Shown here piece after piece: positions 1 through 6,798 of a stretch of DNA of 14,474 nt. The translations under genes and the position numbers were made by a program. How positions within the stretch are numbered: the first letter of the stretch is position 1; the number at the start of each line of letters is the position of its first letter. The stretch is from JBHWPB01 sp043424675 (GTDB lineage: Bacteria; Bacillota; Bacilli; Lactobacillales; Carnobacteriaceae_A), in assembly GCA_043424675.1 (NCBI GenBank), contig JBHWPB010000005.1, forward strand, positions 1-14,474, read 5' to 3'. The notes below the pieces were generated by a model that worked only from the letters and a program-made list of their open reading frames with translations, searched no databases and was not told the origin of the DNA.

Positions 1-21
1 GGGTTTAAAGGACTTCGAAGT

Positions 22-69
22 GATCTCCAAAAGTTAGAGTAGACTATCTAGCGTTTTGGAGATCTTTTT
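22..69 (+). terminator. Rho-independent terminator of an upstream gene
   Basis: An 11-bp perfect stem (22-32 with 54-64) is extended inward by about six more pairs (33-38 with 47-52) around one bulged base and is followed by five T residues. A TAA at 6-8 could be the stop codon of the gene it closes, but too little of that gene is in the window to identify it. Confidence 0.85.
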
Positions 70-114
70 ATGTTGCAAAGAGAATTATATTTTACCAGAG
101 ATAAGTCGAATATT

Positions 115-145
115 TTGGAACTCTGAATTTCACTTATCATACAAT
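115..145 (+). promoter_or_regulatory. Possible promoter of the apbE lipoprotein gene
   Basis: TTGGAA (115-120) and TACAAT (140-145) are separated by 19 nt, longer than ideal. It is the best sigma-A-like pair in the 165-nt leader of the lipoprotein gene. No riboswitch fold, in particular no FMN riboswitch, was recognised in 70-234. Confidence 0.3.
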
Positions 146-234
146 TTATGAGAAAACAGTGAATCTAGAAAATGTTCCGTTCAAACTCTTAGCGGCAGGG
201 AAGATTATTTTCTACAAAAATAGGAGAGTAAAAT

Positions 235-1353
235 ATGAGAGATAATGAATTAAAAACGTATAGTCTATATTTAATCTTATTCATAGCAGGACTTATCATT
301 TTGACAGGGTGTTCGCAAAATGGGAATAACCAAGCTGCATCCAGTTCAACCTCAACAATGAAGAGCGAAGAGGCAGCAAATCTGAGAGAGGACCCTTATA
401 ATGAAACTAAATTTTATATGGGAACTTATGTATCTTTTACTGTTTATGACGAAGGAAAAGAAGAAACACTTGAAAAAGGTTTTAAAAAGGTAGAGGAACT
501 CGAAAATTTATTAAGTCCGGAAATTTCTGACTCAGAAATCAGTGAGATAAATGACAATGCTGGACGACAACCTGTAGAAGTCTCAGATGATACTTACGAT
601 CTGCTTAAATTAGCCCATGAATACAGCTCTATTGAAGAAAGCGGTTTTGATTATACTATTGGAGCTTTGACAGATTTATGGCGCATAGGCTTTGACGACG
701 CGAGAAAACCTTCTGACGAAGAAATTCAAGAGGCACTTCCACTAGTGGATCACCAAAAGGTAGAATTCAGTGATGAAACACAGTCAGTCTATTTAACAGA
801 GTCTGGAATGCGTATTGACTTAGGAGCTATTGCCAAAGGTTATATTGCTGACAAAGTAAGAGAAGTTTTTGAAGAAGAGGGGGTGACGACAGCTATTATT
901 GACTTGGGTGGCAATGTTATTGCAATGGGGGGATCGCCTTCAAGAGACGGAGAGTATTGGAATGTAGGCATACAAGATCCGATAAGCGACAGAGGCGAGA
1001 CTATCGGAGCAACCAGACAATCTGATGAATCTATTGTGACTTCCGGAGTATACGAAAGATATCTCGAAACAGAAGACGGTGGAGTCTACCATCATTTACT
1101 CCATCCAGAAACAGGCTACCCTATTGAAAACGGCTTGGTAAGTGTCTCGATCATTACAGAAAGATCAGTAGACGCTGATGCGCTTGCTACAGTAATTTAC
1201 GGATTAGGTTTAGAGAAAGGACTAGACTTTATAAATAACCGTGATGATGTTGAAGGTATTTTAATAACAGAAGAACAAGAACTTTATACTTCAGAGGGGC
1301 TAAAAGAGAATTTCGAGCTGACTGAAGAATCTTACGATTGGATAAACGAGTAA
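235..1353 (+). CDS. apbE: FAD:protein FMN transferase, ApbE lipoprotein
   Basis: This enzyme transfers FMN from FAD to a Ser/Thr of target flavoproteins and is expected to act on the outer face of the membrane. The 372-residue protein starts with a hydrophobic segment (about 9-25) ending in a lipobox, L23-T-G-C26. A Ser/Thr-rich linker follows. The family motifs then come in order: MGT at 62-64, LGAIAKGY at 196-203, DLGGN at 223-227, GGSP at 232-235, TSG at 269-271 and a HHxLHPxTGYP box at 286-296. D315 and T319 match the Asp/Thr pair that binds Mg2+ in ApbE enzymes. The start is supported by AGGAGAG at 222-228. The gene lies between two terminators, so it is probably monocistronic. Known Firmicutes targets include extracellular electron-transfer and fumarate-reductase-like flavoproteins; none is encoded nearby. 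Confidence 0.95.
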   Translation: MRDNELKTYSLYLILFIAGLIILTGCSQNGNNQAASSSTSTMKSEEAANLREDPYNETKFYMGTYVSFTVYDEGKEETLEKGFKKVEELENLLSPEISDSEISEINDNAGRQPVEVSDDTYDLLKLAHEYSSIEESGFDYTIGALTDLWRIGFDDARKPSDEEIQEALPLVDHQKVEFSDETQSVYLTESGMRIDLGAIAKGYIADKVREVFEEEGVTTAIIDLGGNVIAMGGSPSRDGEYWNVGIQDPISDRGETIGATRQSDESIVTSGVYERYLETEDGGVYHHLLHPETGYPIENGLVSVSIITERSVDADALATVIYGLGLEKGLDFINNRDDVEGILITEEQELYTSEGLKENFELTEESYDWINE

Positions 1354-1360
1354 TATGAAA

Positions 1361-1409
1361 AGCCTCCAGAAAGTTAGTATTTCGAGACTAACTTTCTGGA
1401 GGCTTTTTT
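1361..1409 (+). terminator. Terminator between apbE and metQ, likely bidirectional
   Basis: A perfect 17-18 bp stem (1361-1378 with 1387-1404) encloses an 8-nt loop and runs into six T residues on the plus strand. Four A residues flank its left side, giving a shorter U-run on the minus strand. It lies 42 nt past the minus-strand metQ stop, so it probably ends both convergent transcripts. Confidence 0.9.
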
Positions 1410-1445
1410 GTAGGAGAGGTTCTCTCATTTTTATCTCTAAATTGT

Positions 1446-2357
1446 TTATTCTTCAGACGATGAATTTCCAGGAAGAGTATTCTCTTCTGACCAAGCAGGA
1501 ACGTCTGCGTCTGCCGTTGTCTCACTGATTAAGTCAGCTGTTCTGTCGGTCTGATATGCTTCTACAAGAGGTTGTACCCATGGCTCTTCAATGTTGTCTG
1601 GTGTGACGACGATAACATTTTTGTAGTATTCGCTGACTGCTTCCATGTCATCAGTATCAAGCTGTAAAGCATCTTCTTGCGGGATATAACCTGCATCGAC
1701 CGCAAAGTTGGTGTTGATGACAGCCGCTGTAATATCAGGCAAAGTTCTCGGAAGTTGTGCTGCATCGACAGCTTTAATCGTAATATCAATGTTATATTCT
1801 TCGATGTCATCTGTTGTGGGGCTTTCTGCATGACCATCAGCCAGCTCGATAAAACCTAGATGTTCCAAGAATAAGATAGCACGTCCACCATTGGTGACGT
1901 CATTAGGGATGCCAATTGTATCCCCATCTTGAATTTCTTCCACACTTGAAACTTGTTCAGAGTAGATACCCATTGGAGAAATAAAGGTATAGCCGACAGG
2001 TTCTAAATCATTCCCTGTACTTGTGTTAAAATCTTCCAGAAAAGCCACGTGTTGAAAAGCATTCACGTCTAAATCACCGCCTGCCAAAGCTTCGTTGGGC
2101 TGGTTATAATCTGAAAATTGAACCACTTCGAGCTCAATATTTTGCTCAGCTACACGTTCAGCTATATCCTCCCAAATGATTTGCGCGTTTTCACCGACGA
2201 CTCCGACCGACAACTCATCAGTTTCGGATACCTCTTCAGTTGCTTCCGCTTGTTCGGAGTCAGTATTCTCTTCCCCCTGGCTTTGACCACAGGCAACTAA
2301 AACTACAGCAACAAGAACAGGGAGGATACTCAGTATTAATTTTCTTATTTTATACAT
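1446..2357 (-). CDS. metQ: Methionine ABC transporter substrate-binding lipoprotein (MetQ copy 1)
   Basis: This is the lipid-anchored binding protein that captures methionine and delivers it to MetI/MetN. The 303-residue protein has a basic N-terminus, a hydrophobic segment and lipobox L20-V-A-C23, followed by a strongly acidic linker (about 24-50). The NlpA/MetQ fold follows, with the typical stretches VVGEN, FSDYNQPNEAL, NAFQH, PNDVTNGGRA and INTNFAVDAG. It is the last gene of the minus-strand met operon, 162 nt after the closely related metQ copy 2. The two align almost end to end, at about three-quarters identity by eye. RBS AAGGATG lies about 8 nt before the ATG. No convincing promoter was found in 2358-2519, so it is probably co-transcribed with metNIQ. 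An alternative ligand such as a methionine derivative cannot be excluded. Confidence 0.93.
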   Translation of the reverse strand: MYKIRKLILSILPVLVAVVLVACGQSQGEENTDSEQAEATEEVSETDELSVGVVGENAQIIWEDIAERVAEQNIELEVVQFSDYNQPNEALAGGDLDVNAFQHVAFLEDFNTSTGNDLEPVGYTFISPMGIYSEQVSSVEEIQDGDTIGIPNDVTNGGRAILFLEHLGFIELADGHAESPTTDDIEEYNIDITIKAVDAAQLPRTLPDITAAVINTNFAVDAGYIPQEDALQLDTDDMEAVSEYYKNVIVVTPDNIEEPWVQPLVEAYQTDRTADLISETTADADVPAWSEENTLPGNSSSEE

Positions 2358-2519
2358 TATTCAATCATCCTTATCTTTTCAAACTATAGATAGTAGCAGG
2401 GTAGTAAGACTTAACATTCAATATATCTCTGTAGTACAGTTGTGCACGGTTTTTTGTATAAAAGTACTAGACTCGCTATTCTAAGACTTGACACTGCCGG
2501 CTCTTTTCCGTATGTAAAC

Positions 2520-3458
2520 TTATTCAGCTTCTTCCACTGTTGAATTTCCTTCAGATGAACTGTTTCCAGGAAGATTATCTTCTTCTGACCAAGCAGCTAC
2601 ATCTGCCCCTTCAGTAGTTTCGCTGATTAAATCAGCGGTTTGATCGGTTTGATATTCATTTACAATTGTTTCCACCCATGGTTCTTCAATATTTTCTGGT
2701 GCAACGACGATAACGTTTTTATAATATTCGCGGACAGATTCAATCTCATCTGTATCGAGCTGCAAAGCATCTTCTTGTGGAACAAAACCTGCATCCACAG
2801 CAAAGTTGGTGTTGATGACTGCCGCTGTGACGTCAGGCAGAGTTCGAGGAAGTTGTGCTGCGTCGACAGGCTCGATTGTGACATCCGTATTGTATTCTTC
2901 GATATCATCAGTAGTTGGACTCTCTCCGTCTGTCTCAGCGAGTGTGATATATCCGAGTTCATCCAAGAAGAATAAAGCACGTCCGCCATTCGTTACATCG
3001 TTAGGGATAGCGATGGTGGCACCATCTTGGATTTCAGCAAGACTTGCGACCTCTTCGGAATAAATACCCATTGGAGAAATATAAGTGAAGCCGACAGGTT
3101 GTAAGTCGTTATCTGTACTTTCATTAAAATCTTCTAACAAAGCCACATGTTGGAAACCATTGAGGTCTAAATCGCCGCCTGCTAATGCTTCATTAGGCTG
3201 GTTATAATCTGAAAATTGAACGACTTCGAGCTCTATGTTTTGGTCGACTAAACGCTCTGCGACGTCCTCCCAAACGACTCTTTCATTTTCACCAACCACT
3301 CCTACGGATAAGTCGTATCTTTCAGAAGTTTCTTCCACAGCTTGGGAGTCAGTGCTTTCGCCTTCTTGATTTTGTTCTTGCCCCTGTCCACATGCAGCTA
3401 AAATTACAGCAACAAAAGCAACTAAGCAACCTAATGCCCTCTTTTTAATCTTATTCAT
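2520..3458 (-). CDS. metQ: Methionine ABC transporter substrate-binding lipoprotein (MetQ copy 2)
   Basis: This is the metI-proximal binding protein of the methionine importer. The open frame extends to 3491, but the ATG at 3458 is preferred. It has GGGAG (3467-3471) 8 nt upstream and gives a compact signal peptide with lipobox L-A-A-C, within 22 residues of the start. The product is 312 residues: an acidic linker after the lipidated Cys, then the full NlpA/MetQ domain with VVGEN, FSDYNQPNEAL, NGFQH, PNDVTNGGRA and INTNFAVDAG. An acidic, Ser-rich C-terminal tail is longer than in copy 1. It starts 52 nt after the metI stop. The A-to-G change before FQH relative to copy 1 falls in a conserved region and could affect ligand fit. 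Tandem duplication followed by divergence is the simplest origin. Confidence 0.93.
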   Translation of the reverse strand: MNKIKKRALGCLVAFVAVILAACGQGQEQNQEGESTDSQAVEETSERYDLSVGVVGENERVVWEDVAERLVDQNIELEVVQFSDYNQPNEALAGGDLDLNGFQHVALLEDFNESTDNDLQPVGFTYISPMGIYSEEVASLAEIQDGATIAIPNDVTNGGRALFFLDELGYITLAETDGESPTTDDIEEYNTDVTIEPVDAAQLPRTLPDVTAAVINTNFAVDAGFVPQEDALQLDTDEIESVREYYKNVIVVAPENIEEPWVETIVNEYQTDQTADLISETTEGADVAAWSEEDNLPGNSSSEGNSTVEEAE

Positions 3459-3510
3459 TTTGAATTCTCCCTTTCTTTTTGTTGAAATCATAAGTGATGA
3501 GTGATGAAAA

Positions 3511-4188
3511 TTAATGTTCCACTCTTTCTACCAATATATTTCCTATAACCTGAGAGAGAACGACAAGAAGCATAATAATTAAGGTACAGACGATGGTGAC
3601 ATCCATTTGATAACGGTTATAACCGCGTGTGATAGCTAAATCCCCAAGGCCTCCTCCACCGATTGTCCCTGCCATAGCAGTTAAAGAGATCAGGTTAATG
3701 ATTGAAACTTGTGTAGTACGGATAAGGGAAGGAAGCCCCTCTTTAAGGTAAACAGAGAAGATGATTTCGCGATTAGACGCTCCCATACTTTGCGCAGCTT
3801 CAATTATTCCCGGATCAACTTCTAAGAGTGCATTTTGAACTTGTTTAGAATAGAAAGGAACCATACCGATAATCAAAGGAACGATAGCAGCTGTTGTACC
3901 TATCGTTGTTCCTGCAATCAAACGAGTGAGTGGTCCGACCAAAGCAATCAAAATAACAAAAGGAATCGAACGGAGAGCATTCACAATTTTATCGAGTACA
4001 TTATAAACGGTTGTATTTTCAGCAATACCTCCGGGCCTTGTTATCACTAAAACAACTCCGATGATAATTCCAAAAATAAAAACAAAAATTCCACTGATAA
4101 GCGTCATATAGATCGTCTCCCATGTTGCTTCTATGAGACGGTCCGTAATTTCCAAAACATTCGGCATCATTCTCTCGAGTATGCTCAT
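3511..4188 (-). CDS. metI: Methionine ABC transporter permease MetI
   Basis: This is the membrane subunit forming the methionine translocation path as a dimer with MetN. Its 225 residues match the usual MetI length. It has about five hydrophobic spans (roughly 28-50, 72-92, 98-112, 160-178 and 196-220). The cytoplasmic EAA coupling loop lies at about 130-152, with AAQSMGAS followed by LKEGLP, and a glycine run IGGGG at 176-180 is typical of MetI. Its ATG overlaps the metN stop codon by one base (TAATG), and the AGGAG site lies inside the metN end, so translational coupling is likely. metQ follows after 52 nt. Confidence 0.96.
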   Translation of the reverse strand: MSILERMMPNVLEITDRLIEATWETIYMTLISGIFVFIFGIIIGVVLVITRPGGIAENTTVYNVLDKIVNALRSIPFVILIALVGPLTRLIAGTTIGTTAAIVPLIIGMVPFYSKQVQNALLEVDPGIIEAAQSMGASNREIIFSVYLKEGLPSLIRTTQVSIINLISLTAMAGTIGGGGLGDLAITRGYNRYQMDVTIVCTLIIMLLVVLSQVIGNILVERVEH

Positions 4189-5282
4189 TATTTTTCTCCT
4201 TTCCCATTTAAGGCTGAGATTTTCTCTGCAGAAGCTAGTTTCTTTTCACCATCGATGGTCGTGATGAAAAGTTCGGTGACTCGGATATCTTTTGTTTTGA
4301 TATAGTCAAAGGCCTCTTTTCTGTTTTCTAGATCTCCGCTAAGGGTGATGACAAGTTCTCCTACTGGTGTGTTATCTAGGATGTCGACACTTGCATAGAG
4401 GATATTAGTCACTACCTCAAAATTCTGATTGAGTGTAGCTAAAAGCGGTTCGCCTGTTCCTTCGCCTACGAAACTGAGCTGCAGGAGATCGTCATCGTCT
4501 GTCAAACCGAGTATGGCAGGGTGAGTGAGCAGGTTTTCGAGAGACTTATCAATGTGAGAGGCTGTTCGGATAAATTCTTGTGTGAGAGAATTTTTAGGGT
4601 CTGTAAAGATAGAAACCACATCGCCTTGTTCGACTATGGCTCCATCTTCCATAACAGCGACCTTGTTGCATATTTGCTTGACGACATCCATCTCATGTGT
4701 AATCAAAACAATGGTGATGCCTAATTCCTGATTCACCCAGCTCAACAAATCGAGAATCGATTCTGTCGTTCGCGGATCGAGAGAGCTGGTTGACTCGTCA
4801 GATAAAAGAATCTTAGGTTCATTGGCCAAAGCGCGCGCGATTCCAACTCGCTGCTTCTGTCCTCCTGACAATTCAGAAGGATAGGCAGCTTGACGTCCTT
4901 CTAAGCCTACAAGACGAATCAAAGATTGAATCTGCTCGTCTTTTTCCTCGTCCGACTTATCACTGTGGCGAAGCGGGAAAGCGATATTTTCATACACTGT
5001 CCGCTGGTTAAAGAGATTAAAGTGTTGGAAAACCATCCCGATGTCTTCTCTTTCTTTCCGTAAATCTTCATCGCTCAGCTCATTCAGTAAAACACCGTCA
5101 ATAGAGACATCGCCGCTGGTTGGTTCTTGCAGCATATTTATCGTTCTGACTAAAGTACTTTTTCCTGCGCCACTGTAGCCTACAATGCCGAAAATATCGC
5201 CTTTTTCTACTTTTAAGTTGACATCTTTAACGGCGTGAATTTCTCCGTCGAATCTGACATTAACGTCTTTTAAATCTATCAT
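4188..5282 (-). CDS. metN: Methionine ABC transporter ATP-binding protein MetN with NIL domain
   Basis: This is the ATPase that powers methionine import. The open frame reaches 5318, but that start lies inside the T-box terminator. The ATG at 5282 has a strong GGAGG (5290-5294) 7 nt upstream and gives 364 residues. Motifs are Walker A GYSGAGKST at 35-43, Q86 of the Q-loop, signature LSGGQKQR at 138-145, Walker B ending D162-E163, and H196 of the H-loop. The C-terminal part (about 265-340) is a NIL domain. In E. coli MetN this domain binds methionine and shuts the transporter down when cytoplasmic methionine is high, so feedback inhibition probably adds to the transcriptional T-box control. 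It is the first gene of metN-metI-metQ-metQ. Confidence 0.96.
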   Translation of the reverse strand: MIDLKDVNVRFDGEIHAVKDVNLKVEKGDIFGIVGYSGAGKSTLVRTINMLQEPTSGDVSIDGVLLNELSDEDLRKEREDIGMVFQHFNLFNQRTVYENIAFPLRHSDKSDEEKDEQIQSLIRLVGLEGRQAAYPSELSGGQKQRVGIARALANEPKILLSDESTSSLDPRTTESILDLLSWVNQELGITIVLITHEMDVVKQICNKVAVMEDGAIVEQGDVVSIFTDPKNSLTQEFIRTASHIDKSLENLLTHPAILGLTDDDDLLQLSFVGEGTGEPLLATLNQNFEVVTNILYASVDILDNTPVGELVITLSGDLENRKEAFDYIKTKDIRVTELFITTIDGEKKLASAEKISALNGKGEK

Positions 5283-5301
5283 TTCGCGTCCTCCCTTAAA
5301 T

Positions 5302-5342
5302 AAAAAAACGTCCCACATTAAATAATCTAATGAAAGGACGTT
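5302..5342 (-). terminator. T-box 2 intrinsic terminator before metN
   Basis: Read on the minus strand, AACGTCC (5336-5342) pairs with GGACGTT (5307-5313). An inner CATTA/TAATG helix adds stability, and a run of T residues (5302-5308) follows. The 5' arm includes CCTTT (5333-5337), which the antiterminator needs, so the two folds are mutually exclusive. Confidence 0.9.
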
Positions 5343-5580
5343 TCGCGTCGTGTTACCACCTTTTTTTAAGATAACTTCACAGTTATCTTCTTGTTAAGTA
5401 TCTTCTTATTAATACTTTGTACGATAACGGGTACATCCGTAGTGATCTTATCTTGAACGCAAGACTCGATCCTCCATCTGCGGTTCATATCCGCTTAAGA
5501 GGCCATCTTCATGCTGTATTTTAACATCTCATTTCACCAAAAGAGACTCTCTGTCGGGAAAAATAAAGCATTACTTTTCT
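5302..5580 (-). promoter_or_regulatory. T-box riboswitch 2 (Met specifier), proximal to metN
   Basis: This leader senses uncharged tRNA-Met and allows transcription into metN. The T-box core GGTGGTAACACGA is at 5349-5360. AAAGG (5359-5363) and CCTTT (5333-5337) form the antiterminator helix. Stem III is 5368-5376 with 5381-5389. A stem II/IIA-B region contains CGTTATCG, and a GCGG/CCGC helix follows Stem I. Stem I carries AGAGAGTC, a GGTGAAA distal loop and a specifier loop GAAG-ATG-GCCTC. The ATG codon at 5504-5506 is followed by a purine, as T-box specifiers require. Met T-boxes on methionine transport genes are established in Lactobacillales. No separate promoter was found between this leader and the upstream T-box. 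Confidence 0.92.
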
Positions 5581-5607
5581 CTAAAATGTTTAAGTTATTT
5601 GAATAAT

Positions 5608-5647
5608 AAAAAAACCTTGGCAAGTTAACTTAAATAACTCACCAAGG
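5608..5647 (-). terminator. T-box 1 intrinsic terminator
   Basis: On the minus strand CCTTGG (5642-5647) pairs with CCAAGG (5615-5620), with AGTT/AACT continuing the stem inward, and seven T residues follow (5608-5614). The 5' arm contains CCTTG, which is also the 3' arm of the antiterminator. Confidence 0.92.
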
Positions 5648-5905
5648 ACGAATTGTTAGTTTGATCATCGTGTTACCACCTTGTTTTATAGTAAAATCAC
5701 TTTTACTATCTCAAGCAGTATTATAAAATACTGACACACGATAACGAGTGTACCGATATAGGTTTGCTTGAATAGGTATAAATAAGCACAAAATGATCGC
5801 TCGCCTATATTTGCTCCGAGACCATATTCGGAAGTTTTTTCTGTCTGCTTTCACCTACTCAGACTCTCTTTGGAGAAAAAATAATTCCTACTCATCTCTT
5901 CTATG
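5608..5905 (-). promoter_or_regulatory. T-box riboswitch 1 (Met specifier), promoter-proximal
   Basis: This is the first of two complete T-boxes in the met leader. GGTGGTAACACGA lies at 5669-5680. CAAGG (5679-5683) and CCTTG (5643-5647) form the antiterminator. Stem III is the 9-bp hairpin 5688-5696 with 5701-5709. A CGTTATCG segment marks stem IIA/B. Stem I has AGAGAGTC, a GGTGAAAG distal loop closed by GTCT/AGAC, and a specifier loop GAAT-ATG-GTCTC with the ATG at 5823-5825 followed by G. Both leaders share the frame GAAnATGGnCTC, supporting the same tRNA-Met ligand. The 5' boundary is approximate. Confidence 0.93.
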
Positions 5906-5924
5906 CAATAAATGAATTAGATAA

Positions 5925-5953
5925 ACTATACGGAATTTCAAAAAAGATGTCAA
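5925..5953 (-). promoter_or_regulatory. Sigma-A promoter of the met operon
   Basis: On the minus strand TTGACA (5948-5953) is separated by exactly 17 nt from TATAGT (5925-5930). Transcription would start near 5918, just before T-box 1. The -35 begins 8 nt after the stop codon of the upstream DUF554 gene. Confidence 0.88.
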
Positions 5954-5960
5954 GCTTAAT

Positions 5961-6644
5961 CTATAAAAATATCATCACAATGGGCGGGATAAGCATGGCG
6001 GGCATATAGTTTAATATTTTAAGGTTCGTCACATTCATGATGTTTAATCCCAAACCAATGAGTAAAACAGATCCTGCAGCTACAATTTCGGTGACAACTT
6101 CCGCGGTGAGAATGGGCTGCAGCATATTGGCAAAGAGAATCAACCCGCCTTCGATCATGAGAACAGGCAAGGCTGCTAGGAGGACTCCTTTTCCTAAAGA
6201 TGAAGCGAGAAAAAGAGCAGTTATCCCATCAATGAGGCTTTTAGTATAGAGCGTGGTGTTATCACCTAAAAGACCGCTCTCTAAGGAGCCAATGATAACC
6301 ATTGAACCGACACAAAAAATCGAAGTAGCGGCAATAAAGCCTTCTGTCAAAGAAGGCGCGCCTTCTTCCTGAGAGGAGCTGTATCTTCTCTCTAGTCTTT
6401 CGATGACTCTATTGGTACGCTGGTCTAGCTTCAAACTCTCACCGATAATGGCTCCTAGGACAATCGAAACAATCAAAAGGATTTGATTATCACTAGTTAG
6501 AGCGCCTTGGATCCCCATGACGACTACTGTCAGCCCTATCCCTGACATCACTGCTTTCGATGTATCCGGAGGAATACCTTTGTTAAGGAAAAGTCCAACT
6601 CCGCCTGCGATAATAATAAGAATTGCATTCACTACAGCACCCAT
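5961..6644 (-). CDS. DUF554 family membrane protein (YqgA/YdfK-like)
   Basis: This is an integral membrane protein of unknown function. The reading frame reaches a GTG at 6656, but the ATG at 6644 has AAGGTGG (6653-6659) 8 nt upstream, giving 227 residues, close to the usual family length. Hydrophobic spans lie at about 4-20, 36-52, 55-70, 105-125, 138-150, 155-175, 185-200 and 212-227. They are interrupted by one charged cytoplasmic-type stretch at about 71-100. Features seen in this family include the N-terminal GAVVNAILIIIAGG, the LGAIIGE motif near 63-69 and the glycine-rich end of the fourth helix region. It has its own promoter and no terminator before the met promoter. No transport substrate can be assigned from sequence. 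Confidence 0.88.
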   Translation of the reverse strand: MGAVVNAILIIIAGGVGLFLNKGIPPDTSKAVMSGIGLTVVVMGIQGALTSDNQILLIVSIVLGAIIGESLKLDQRTNRVIERLERRYSSSQEEGAPSLTEGFIAATSIFCVGSMVIIGSLESGLLGDNTTLYTKSLIDGITALFLASSLGKGVLLAALPVLMIEGGLILFANMLQPILTAEVVTEIVAAGSVLLIGLGLNIMNVTNLKILNYMPAMLIPPIVMIFL

Positions 6645-6676
6645 GCTAAAAACCACCTTTCAGTACAATGTCATTC

Positions 6677-6682
6677 ATTATA
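6677..6682 (-). promoter_or_regulatory. -10 element of the DUF554 promoter
   Basis: A perfect TATAAT on the minus strand lies 33 nt upstream of the chosen ATG. The -35 region is poor (ACGACA at 15-nt spacing at best), so the promoter may be weak or may need help. Confidence 0.5.
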
Positions 6683-6771
6683 ACAAATAAAAACAAATGT
6701 CGTGATACTAAAATGAACAGAGTCACATAGCCTCTGAAAAATTCAAATATATGAGATAGTTTCCAACCTTG

Positions 6772-6780
6772 TGATAGAAT
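6772..6780 (+). promoter_or_regulatory. Extended -10 promoter of the hydroxyacid dehydrogenase gene
   Basis: TGATAGAAT contains TG-n-TAGAAT, an extended -10 element, 18 nt before the start codon and just ahead of the GAGGTGAG ribosome site. No good -35 hexamer sits 16-18 nt upstream, which extended -10 promoters tolerate. The start site would be close to the RBS, giving a very short leader. Confidence 0.45.
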
Positions 6781-6798
6781 GAAGATAGAGGTGAGAGC

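Noticed and set aside
70..234. FMN riboswitch or other leader upstream of the lipoprotein apbE.
   Set aside because: None of the conserved RFN element stretches are present and no stable fold was recognised.
2462..2489. Imperfect 10-bp hairpin between the two metQ genes, read on the minus strand.
   Set aside because: It has a mismatch and a wobble pair and is followed only by a poor T-run. It may cause slight attenuation but does not qualify as a terminator.
2488..2516. TTGACA and TATGTA 17 nt apart on the plus strand, pointing antisense into metQ copy 2.
   Set aside because: The -10 matches only three of six bases and lacks the key final T. No antisense product is evident, so a functional promoter is not supported.
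5302..5905. SAM riboswitch (S-box) as an alternative explanation for the met leader.
   Set aside because: The conserved GGTGGTAACACGA core, AUG specifier loops and antiterminator helices are T-box features; no S-box core was seen.
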